Shown: positions 1 to 10,200 of the stretch, piece after piece
Position numbering within the stretch: the stretch's first letter is position 1
How the letters are laid out: the number at the start of each line of letters is the position of its first letter
Notes under the pieces: model-generated
Told to the model about the DNA's origin: nothing
The model's input: the letters and a program-made list of their open reading frames with translations, nothing else
Database searches by the model: none
Program-made: the position numbers and the translations under genes
DNA from: Candidatus Omnitrophota bacterium
GTDB taxonomy: Bacteria > Omnitrophota > Gorgyraeia > Zapsychrales > Fredricksoniimonadaceae
Assembly: GCA_016206745.1 (NCBI GenBank)
Contig: JACQQW010000168.1
Span: 1-12,217, forward strand
Direction of reading: 5' to 3'
Length of the DNA stretch: 12,217 bases

Positions 1-1
1 A

Positions 2-1225
2 TACCTGAGAGTGGATGACGTAAAACCAGCCATGGGTATTCCCAGCACTGAATTTTATACGATCACCAATAATTTTTATGGCCGTAAGATCCGTACCGAG
101 AATGCCGACGGCACAAGCAGCATCACTAAAGAAGGCGACTGGATCGAAGGCACCGGCATGGCCAGGAAAACTTTTGTCTACGCGCCCAATGGTCGGCATA
201 TCGAGACCAATGAGCTTGCCTTGTTCAAAGCGCTGCCATACGAAGGTGATGGCAATCACTTTGACGAACTCAGAGTTTCCCGCCACACGCCATTTGACCA
301 GGATTATCTCATCACCCGCAAATACATTGCGCCGGGCACTGACATCGTCATGGCCAAGATCAGCGGCCGCGATTTGACCTATTTTGATCCGGAACAGGCG
401 TTCGAATCGCCGTTTGCCACCCGCTATGCCGACGGCCATGGCGGTGTTGCGGTGACCTTGCGCAGCCCTCATGGGCAGCATGTGACAAAACAGTTTGTCC
501 ACACCATCCACGAGGGTAAACCAAGCAAAGACGGGGACGGCGTCACAGTCCAAAGTCTGGATATGCGCTATGACCGAGACACACGTTTAATTACCAAACA
601 AAGTTTTGATTTTAGAGGCGTACCGTTAAAGAGTAAGAGCTTCACGGCCCATTATCCGGATTTGGGGCAATATGATTCCCATGAACTGCTTAGTTTGGCC
701 AAGGATACAACCAAACAAACATTGTTGGAAACCATTGATTATACATATGAGCCCACGCTGTTGGCAGAGACCGCGCCTGGGGTATTTGAGCCAGCTGTAG
801 GATCGCCCGGGACGGTGGGCATTAATGAAAGCGGAACTAATCCCAAATATCCTTTCAGAGAAATGGCCGCATCCGTAACAATCAAGAATGCACAAGGGCC
901 ACTGGATACCTCAAAACAGAAATTACAAACTGTGCAGAAAAACAACCCTGATTGGCCGTCGTCTTTGCCGCAGGAATGGCGCGTGTACGGCCAATCCCGC
1001 ACATTTAATACCGGCCGCAATGGGTTCACGTCCCAGTTATGGATCAATCCTCAGGGTCAGGCAGAGGTAGTTACTGACGCAGGGTTCCACCGTCCCGGCA
1101 CCAAGGAATCTCCGCAATCTCCAAAGCCGCAGCGCACGCGCATGTCCTACCGGCTGCCTTCATTAAAAACGTTTATGGAACACATGGAGCACAACGATTT
1201 AAAATCCGTGGCCTTAACAGAACCA
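2..1225 (+). other. Domain block A: beta-rich N-terminal region, family not recognised
   Basis: Residues 1-408 are rich in alternating hydrophobic and polar residues, Gly, Asp and Thr, and poor in long helices, which suggests stacked beta-strands in a secreted or surface region. Two stretches, FYGRK (positions 74-88) and YDRDTRL (569-589), each lead into a short polar hairpin, faintly recalling YD/RHS-type repeats, but the spacing is irregular and I do not assign that family. Trp and aromatic residues around residues 315-345 would fit carbohydrate binding. No catalytic motif is seen. The block enters from outside the window, so its N-terminal limit is unknown. Confidence 0.4.
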
Positions 1226-4200
1226 CAGATAGAACTTAAAGTCCAACCCAATCTGAGCAAGGCCTCTTTCGTGGCCTTTTACGCCCGGGGTATCGATGTG
1301 GCTAAGCTGGAAATTAAGGATGGTACCGGAAAAACAGTAATCGTCAACGGCCATGAGGTCAATTATAAAGAAGGTAAGATCCGGTTCTTTGACCCGCGCT
1401 TAAGGAAAGAAACCGTCGGCGCGGTGAAAGACCCTGAACATACAATAACCGTGGTGCCGGATCTGGATGATGTGATCAATCGCCGCCTGTTTATAGTGTC
1501 CGTGTCGGAATTAGAAAGAGCAGAGCTGGATATCAGCAAAATTACACGGGCCGTGGCCCATGTGAAGGTAATCCCCGGTCAGTCGGTGCATCAGATTTCT
1601 GAAAAGATGATTGTTTTAGGCGACAATGTCCAAAAACGGGGAGAATTTGACATCAGCGCGTCTTCCAGGACATACGTGATCAATCCGGGTGAAAATGGCG
1701 CCTTGGTCACGTCCATAGGGCAAAATGCCAGGGAAGAGAAATCAAATAAGATGTCCATCAGGGATGGTATCTCCAACAAAGGAAGGATTTTCGTTACCGA
1801 CATCGAAGACAAGAAAACGAGGTTGGTCACTTATAACATCGATCTGGGAGGGGCTGGGGCATTGTTTACCATTACTTTGGTCATCGACACGTCCGACCCG
1901 CAGAAACCCCGGCCATTGTACGGTCTCTCGCCCTATCATAATGAGATCAATGCCAATTACCGCATCATGTCCGTGGATGTTATTGGAGACAAAGTCAAAG
2001 TCGTCAGCAACCCCGCCCGCTTTTTGGCAGTGGAAGCCCAGGTCTTTGATCCCAACAACAGCAGCCTTGAGATAGTCGATTCCACGGACTATGGGATCAA
2101 ATACATTGTGCGCGTCCAAAAAATGAATTCAGCCCTGACCGACCGTGCGTTGTCCAACATATTCACACCTTTGGTTGAATTGATTAAAGGAGGCAAGGGG
2201 ACAACGATTGCCGAAGCGGAATTTAAACAAGCGGACATTGATTTTAGTGCCATTTTAAATCTGTTAACCGGGAAAGAATATATCAAAAAAGCCAATTTAG
2301 CCTATTTATATTTAACAAACGATTATTACGTTGATCCAAAATTTGAAATGCTTGATCAAGAATTCAAGAATGAGGCAAAGAAATTAGGATATACAGACAT
2401 TCAACTCAAGAAGGTCGAAGCCATTTTGCAGTCCCATAAAGCCAACGGCTACACTCCCATGAGCGCCCAGGAGATAGCGGATATTATAGCGCGGTCCGTC
2501 AAACCGGACGATGCTTTTATCACCAGATATCTTCAATATGGAACAGATACCGCGGACAGTTTTAAATCCGTGAATCCGGACATGGCGGACACATTTTTGC
2601 GCGGACGCGGCGCCACGGGATTGGTTCCCCACCATGTGGGCAATCCTTTTGTAGACACGGTCATGGAAGCCAAATTGGGGTTGGAATATATTAAATTAGG
2701 AAGGCCGGATGTGGCAGAGGCCATGCTCAATTTTTACCGCGGGCGGTTTTACGCGGGTGACCAAAACCATCCCCGTATTTGGAGCATTTATCACAAAGAT
2801 TCCCGTGAGCCGTACTGGGACAGTTTAAGCGACAGCCGCAATCCCTACAGCAAACCGACCGCCTACGGCATGATTGCAGTAGCCCGGCTGGCAATGGCAG
2901 TCAATAAGCATTACAAGGAACGGGGATTTGCACCAGATCCCCGCCATGTCCAATTCGCGCTGCAGATCATGAAGTCGCTGGACGAAGATTATAGAATGCA
3001 GGCGGGTGATCAATCCCTGGATGGGAGGGCTATTACCAGAGCCGCGTTTGAAGAACACGGCTTTGATTATGACAAGATTGTCCCCAAATTGGTTACAGAG
3101 GGTTATTTAATGGGACAACCAGGCCATTATTTTGTCAATCCTGAATTTAAGGGTTTTGGCGTCAGTCTTAATGTATTTAATACCTGGTTTGATGGAAAAC
3201 AATACACGCAGGCGCAATTCAAGGACATTCAAACCATCCTATGGCGGTTTAAGGGCGTAAGTTCTTCTGAACGTATTCTATACGGCGGGGGCATCAGCCA
3301 TTTGCCGGTCTTGCCGGTCAGGGATTTAGTGGGAGAAGTCAAACAATGGGAAAACCCGCCGCTGTACAATGTGCGCACCCAAAGTGATGCTTTGGAAGTG
3401 TTCAAGGCTTTAGGGGACGATAAAACGGGCGATGTTAAAGACCCGAAATATGTGAATGACCGCATCAAGCAATTAGAAGCTTGGTTTGCCGAGTTTACTC
3501 GGATGTACGTATATAAGCCGGTGACGTCATACCGGTTTGAATTAAGCGGGTTAAATGAGTTCGATGTCATTGCCGGTAAATTGGCCGATAAGACGAGCGG
3601 TCTTTTACTGTTCAATCCTTCCGCCAAAGAATATCGCGTCAATCCAAATTTTGCCGGAAATATGGAAGCAGAGTTAAACCGCCTGTTCCCGCACTATTCC
3701 AATGAACAACGCCGGAAAATCGCCGCAATTTTGCAAGACTCCGTGAATTTCATGGTGCCGCGCGGCCTATTTGAAGTCCAGGAAGTCAATACCAATACTT
3801 TTGCCCTGGCACCTCAATTGTGGACCTCTGCGGAAGATACGCTGGCTTATATCCGCGCCATGCATGACGCCGGAAACTTGACCACCCAAAAACAAGCGTT
3901 GCTGAAAACATGGCTGGATAATTTGGCCAAAGCCCGCGGCGCCAAAGTCAATGGGTTTGGCGGGATCGATTACAGCATCCCATTGTCCCGTAACGCGGCG
4001 ATTTCCGCGGATTTGACCAGGCAATTTATGGATACCGCTGAAAAAATCGGCCATGACCAGGCAGCTCGGTGGGCCAAGGCCAATTTAGCCAAATGGCAGG
4101 ACGATCAAGGCCGGGTGGAAATTGTCCGCTCCGAGTCGGACACGGTATTGACCTACAGAAATCAAGGTGAGGGTTCTCTACGGCGGCCGGATGGGACTTT

Positions 4201-7200
4201 CGGCATCGACGCGGTCACCACCTTGGGCCTGATGCAACACGAAGACAAAACAGGATCGACTATCCCAACACCCATCAGCGAGGACATAAAGCAAAAAATG
4301 AATGAATTCGGTAAGTCTACCTGGTTGGGGGGAATGCTTTTGTTCCTGGGCATAAGCAACAGCTGGGAAGTAAGGATGGGGCTTGCAGCCTGGACGATTG
4401 TGTCGGCAACCATATTCTTGGTGTTTGTCGTCGGGATAATAGCATATTTTATGAGAAAACGCCGCGCTCTTAGAGAAGCAAAGGACCACCGCAGATTTGC
4501 CCATCGTGAATTTTCGCTCGAGGCGGAAAAAAGGCGGGTGCGGGATACGCACATGGTCAACCATAGAGGTCCAATCACATCTTCGGACGGCCCCATGTCC
4601 GTCAACTTCTATGCCAACATGAAACTTTTGTATCAATTGATGTTTGAGTGGAGGCAGGACATCACCGGATTATCCAAAGGGGATTTAGAATACAAACAAG
4701 ATGATGAGCGGCTCAATGGTTTGGCGGAATTTAACATCATTGTGGGGCTGATCAGCAATAAGCTGATGTTCATAAACGTCTACAAAGACAGCGAACTCAC
4801 TGAAGACAGCAATCATTTCAAAGGCCGTTTTGAAGAACGTTTGGGTGAAATTATTTCCGGCTTCACGGTATTAATGAAGGCCCGTAAACACGCGGGGACC
4901 GTCACGGCATCCTCTTTTGGTCTCCAAGGAAGCAGCATTATGCGGGCCTTGGTTGAGCAGGGTTTTGTCACAGATAAAGGTGTTCTGGTGGAGTGGGATT
5001 TTGAGAACAAAGGATTCAATAAAGCCGCCTTTGATGAGATTGTCACCGAGTTGAAGAAGCAAAAATTGATGGACAATAATTTCAAGGTAACTTCTGGATT
5101 TGTTGGGTTGAACAGGGCGTTTAAAGCCGCATTCCCGACGTACAAACCGGAACAATTCACGGCCATTGAGGAGATTTTGCAAGAGACCCCGGATTACCGG
5201 GTCAACCCGAGATTTACGGCATGGCCGGCGCAATTTAATGCCATCGAGGGTATTTTAAAGAAGGCCGTGGCGGAAGTTCAATCCATTGACCGCAATATCG
5301 ACGCTTTCTTGGAAAATAACGGCCTGCATAAACGTGCTGAGCCGGTGAGTATTCTCAACCGGGCCGGCTTATGGTCCGACCATTTAATTGTTCCGCAAGG
5401 GTATGCCTTCGGATTTCTGGAAAAATTCGCTTTTGAAAACGCAAAGCTTGATTTCAATGTCATTGTCCCGGCCCTGATTGCCAAAGGTTTTGTCTTCAAA
5501 GGCAATCGTGTGGCCACAGGGTTCACCGGTTTCGGTGTTACGGTGGATGTATTTAATACCTGGTTTAAAGGGGCCACATTTACCGAAGCGCAAATGCGGC
5601 AAATAGAAGGAATCCTCAAGAAAGCTGAATTTTTGACCGCCTGGGAAATTTGGGACGATTTGGGTATTGCCAAAGACAATGTGCTGGATGTGTGGAACGG
5701 ATATAAAGGGTTTAAACGGCGCCAGGGCTGGTATTTATTACCGATTGCCCGCTGGGCCATTCAAAACGGGCGTTATATGCTCTATGGCGGCCTGGGCATT
5801 GGGCTGGCGGTGGCAAATTTTCATGCTGTCATGGGAGAAGGCCCGGCCATTGAATTTATGCTGCGCATGATGCTCAAGATTTTCTCCGCACCCTTTATTA
5901 CCGGATTTTCCATGCCATTCTGGTGGGTCGCCCTTCCTCTGGCTCTTGTGGCCATCGCAGCATGGTATTTGGGACAAAGGGCCAGATACCAGTATGAGCC
6001 TGCTTTAGACCGGATCGAGAAAAAGGATAATCATGGCAAGGCCTTTGAAGTTACCTCCATTATTGCCCGTATCTTGCTTTACGGTCTTTTGTCTGTCTTG
6101 GTTTGGATTTACCCTGTTGCGCCGTTGGGAGGGTGGCTGGTGAAATTTTTCACCACGCTTTGGTTCTTGATGGAAATAGCCGGGATCAGCGTGCCTTTTA
6201 TAGCCGGGAGCATCAGTCAATGGGTGCAGGATTACGCCAATAGAAAACCCAGCAATAATTATCCCGATGGTAAGGGGGTAGGCAAGATCAAGAACGGCTG
6301 GCGCTATTTTGTCGAATTCGTCAATAGCCTGGATTTCGGCGCTTCCCGTCCTGTATCTTTGACCGGACTGGCTTTGCGGTATCATTATCAGCCATCCTCG
6401 CCCTCCGGCACGGTGATGGGACAAATCATGGCCATCATCACCTACCATGCCCATTGGCTGGTCTTTACGTATCTGCTGGTGTATATCGGCCAGTCCGCGT
6501 TAAACAGTTTCTTTATGTCCGCTTATTTGGCCGGGCTTGGGTGGCAGTTGATCGCCGCCGCCGGCATTTTTGCCATACAAATGTATTTATTGCATTTTGC
6601 CTTAAGCGTTTTATTCACGGCCGTGGCCAATGGCATCGGGACCTTCCCATTCAAGGTGCTTTTGGCCCTGTACGCGGTGGCTTCGTATTTGAATTGGCTG
6701 CCGTCCGCCTGGTTTATATCCAGTTTTGTGGCCCTCGGGGTCTTGTGGCTGCTGGCCAATTTTGAAGAAGAGATCCTGCAATTTTTCGGCAGGGTTCAAG
6801 CAATGCTGGAGAGGGCGCGCTATAAAGATAAAGGCGGTATCACTTTGATTGAACTTAACGGCGGCGATGGTTACAGGTCCGTGGCATTGGGGGTTGGAGT
6901 GGACAGGGCCGTTGATGACACCCTGGATAATTGGCGGCGCTTGTGGCAGTCGGGCGACCGCGGGGTGAGGATATTCAATGCGTTCTTTGGTCTGAATTAT
7001 AAACCGGACAATAACGCCCAACTGCGGGACTTGTTAAGGCTTTTATACAAGTATGAGGTTGAACATGCGCCCAAACCGCTGACGCTGTGGCATCCGGTGC
7101 AATTGGTGGTGGGAGACGTCTCCGGAGGCCTCCGGGGCATACCTCCCGAATTGTTGTTCTCCGTTGACAACGATGCGGAAAGGGAGCAACTGGAACAGGC

Positions 7201-10200
7201 CTTGATGGTGCGCAATTATCTGTTTGCTTTAAGCTCTTTTGGCGGTCAGTCACAGAACGTGGGGTCTAATTTGATCGACATGATCTTGGCCATCAAGGAC
7301 GACGGCCAAATCGATTTGCGCAATATCCGGGTGAATTTGATCAGCAACCATTATGCAAATACCAATGGGGGTCGTCCTTCAAATGTCATCACGGATGCCG
7401 TGCTTGGTGACGAGAAACATGAATTGGCACAGCGCACGAAACTGGTCGAGTTGGTGTCCAGTTTGGCCCCTGAAGTCAAGACGGAGGTAGTGTATGACTG
7501 GACGCCGGTGGGTGCCAAATCCGCCAATTCCACGGCCAAAGATTTTAATTCCGAAACCTCCACCCAAATTTCGTCCCGTTTGATGATTGACCGCAATGCC
7601 GCGGTCGGCGATTTGAAACTGTTCCTGCGCGATTTAAAACGCATCCGTTCCGATGAACGTGTGGTCATTGTTATCCCAGGCCGCACCACCACCAATACGC
7701 AATATTATGTCGGTCGTGCGTCCGAACTGATCGAAGGCGGGCATCGCCAGTTCACCAAAGGCATTATGATGATTGGCGGCACCGCCGGCGAAAGCATAGG
7801 TACCGGCTGGGGCAATATCCAGTCCACGTCGCTGTGGAGAACTTTGGCCAAAATGGAAGACGGCCGCCAGGCCCTGTATCCGTACAGCGATTATGTGGTG
7901 AGCACACAGGGGTATTGGAAAAGTTATTGGGCGAAATTATTCGGCCTGCGGCCGTTTAACACCGATGCCGAAGGCATCAGCGAAGACATTTGGGGTGTGG
8001 AACAAGAGGCGCGCATGAAAATCGGTTTGGCCATCGGCCCGCGTTTCGCGGCCAGCCGGGCCAAATGGAGCAAAGTCCGCGAACGTTCGTTCCATTCGTC
8101 ATGGCTGACCGCCTATGTGCGCTGGGCCGGCGGGTTCATGCAGAAACTGTCCGACAAGACCATGCAGGAGCTGGCGGAATTGGGGCCCATGAATCTTTAC
8201 GCCAAAGAAATACGGGGAAATTCCGGTCAATTCTTCTATTCGGCGCGCATTGCTTTATTGAGCATTTTAACCTATCCATTGGCCATCATCGGCGGCTTTT
8301 CTCCGTTCGTGGGCATTTATTTCTTGTTATGGCAGGCCTCATTGGTGTTCAACCAGGTCTTGACCCTCAATGGGCTGATCCATCATTTGGAAGCCAAAGG
8401 ATTTTACCGCAAAACCGCCTCTGCCGCGGCCGCGGTCTACGTATTGATCTCTTTGATGGGATTGACCGCCTTTACCCCGGCCTGGTTTGTTTTGATTTAT
8501 TTAGTGGTTGGGTTCCTGCACGGTTTGGGGACATGGTTGTTTACCCGCGGCATTGACGGTCTATTGTTTGCCAAACAATTGTTGGTGCATTCCCTGGGCC
8601 AGTTCAAGCGTCAAACTTTGATATTTAATGTGTCCGGCGAACACCCCGATAATCTTAAGAACAAGGATTTCCGTGATTTTGACAGAAGAAATGTGGGCGA
8701 TAGAACGTCGTACAAGAAGAACGGGATGTTCAGCTTCTTTATTATTAACCGTGTTTTGGGGACATATCTTTTCATGAGCTATTTGGGCGCCATTGCCTGG
8801 AGCCTGGACTTTTTAAACGTGACCATGTTGTTTCCATTCATTATTTATACCCTGGGCGCGATGCTGGGTGCTTATTTAATGGGCATGTCACGCGGCAAGG
8901 CGACTTTGTTGGAAATTCCGGCCCGTATGTTTGGGTGGGTTTCCGCGGTCGCGGTCATGGTTATTGCCAGGCATATGTTGGGTTCCAGTATTGGCATCAT
9001 CTCCTACCTGTCCTGGCCTGCGCTCTTTTTGCCTGCAATTATGGCGCTGGTGTGGCAATACACGACAAAGGCGCCGATCAGCAAAGGCGTCAGTTTTGAT
9101 GATTCATGGCTCAGGAAGGACGAATGGGCAGCCAAAAAACTGCGCATATCGTCCGGCTATTTCCGCTCATTTATTTTGGGATACTTTGCCATGCTGTTTG
9201 TGTATCTTGTTCCAATGCCAAGCGTTTTGGTCATTGACACAATTGGCGCGTACAGGACGGTCATTCCGCTGGACTTGCTGATTGATTACGGGACCAAAGC
9301 ATTTGCTTTCGTTTTGATTTTGAAAGGCCTGGGTATGATTGTGGTGAGGGCAATGGAACATGTCATGGTGCACGGCATCTACTCCAGGCACAACGCGAAA
9401 AACATGCCGCTTAAAGATATTGTTAAGGATTTCGTCGAACACGCCCATGCAGGGGATGATTGGGCCAAATTCTCTTATATTGCTTCGCATATCGATCAAC
9501 TGATGATCTTCCTGCAACAGACCAATTTAGGCTGGTCCCAGGAGATCATCGATGAAATTAGAAATATTAAGAATTCCAAGACGCATCCGGTGGTAGATAA
9601 AACTGCAAAGGTTATTTTGAAAATCATGGAAGCGGTAAAGCCGGTCAAAGATCGTGTGACATTCGGGATCAATAAAGCATTGGATTCCGCCGCAAACCAT
9701 GCGGTGGCAAGGGCGGAAGAGCAATATAGAAACAGCGTCAAGCAAACCATCGAAAAAGCAGTAAATACGGCCAATGTCCAGGGCCTGTTACAATCTTTGC
9801 TGAGCACTATTTTACCGGCGGCCACAGCCCCGCCCAGAGTCACGGTCACACAACGGCATAATTTAATTGATATGGCTATTGAAAACACCACAGTCCCGGC
9901 AGCACAACAGTCCGCTGTGAGAAATTACATCCTCGATGCTGTTCGTAACAAGCGTTTGAACATCACCTTAGTGACCCGCGACGGACGATCTATTCCTGTT
10001 GCTGCACATCAAATCAATGTCCGTTTTGCCAGCGTTCATTTGGAAATTAAAACCGTGGAGCCAGTCCAGATCCGCAGGGTAGTTGTAACTCTTGCTGATG
10101 ACAATCAAAACATCGCCACTGCCTCAATGGAAGTAAATAATACGGAAACGGTAAGGACCTTTGAAAGAGCAGGCGATCGAACAGCAGTAGCTGGGTTGAT

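Larger units (their letters stand above)
2438..4246 (+). other. Glycosidase-like (alpha/alpha)-barrel region
   Basis: Residues 813-1415 carry features usual in (alpha/alpha)6-barrel glycosidases. The segment around V-P-H-H-V-G-N (positions 2624-2644, residues 875-881) is followed by an amphipathic helix pair with A-K-L-G-L-E-Y-I-K-L-G-R, resembling the helices that follow the first Asp/Thr loop in such barrels. A later stretch (around 3361-3500) has the look of the helix pair usually written as TEHNxDxYA in this fold, here degenerate as N-V-R-T-Q-S-D-A. A third part, G-G-I-D-Y-S-I-P-L-S (from about 3958), with the following helices, matches the usual closing section. The catalytic acids cannot be named with confidence, and the degenerate motif leaves open loss of activity. 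Modules R2 and R3 lie within this region. By the positive-inside rule at the membrane helix just downstream, the region should face the outside. It may cut or trim a glycan, possibly the product of the glycosyltransferase-like domain in the same chain. Confidence 0.45.

Noticed and set aside
569..589. YD/RHS repeat toxin region
   Set aside because: Only two weak hairpin-like matches with no regular spacing, and no RHS core motif, so a polymorphic toxin assignment is not supported.
2186..2193. AAAGGAGG, a perfect Shine-Dalgarno-like string, with similar ones near 10397 and 11756
   Set aside because: Each encodes Lys-Gly-Gly or similar residues in the giant frame, and none is followed at the right distance by an in-frame ATG that would begin a plausible separate protein.
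2438..4246. GH94 phosphorylase (as in cyclic beta-1,2-glucan synthases)
   Set aside because: The general alpha/alpha look fits, but I could not find the expected catalytic and phosphate-binding motifs, so the family is left open.
5278..5760. A 160-codon open frame on the - strand, and other minus-strand frames such as 4178-4636 and 6005-6454
   Set aside because: All overlap the giant frame, none has a convincing ribosome binding site or domain, and such antisense frames are expected opposite a long coding stretch of moderate GC content.
7990..8556. A 188-codon open frame on the + strand in another frame
   Set aside because: It lies wholly within the giant frame, over the glycosyltransferase-like and membrane parts, and its Arg- and Gly-rich, Cys-containing translation shows no coherent domain. 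It is an out-of-frame shadow.
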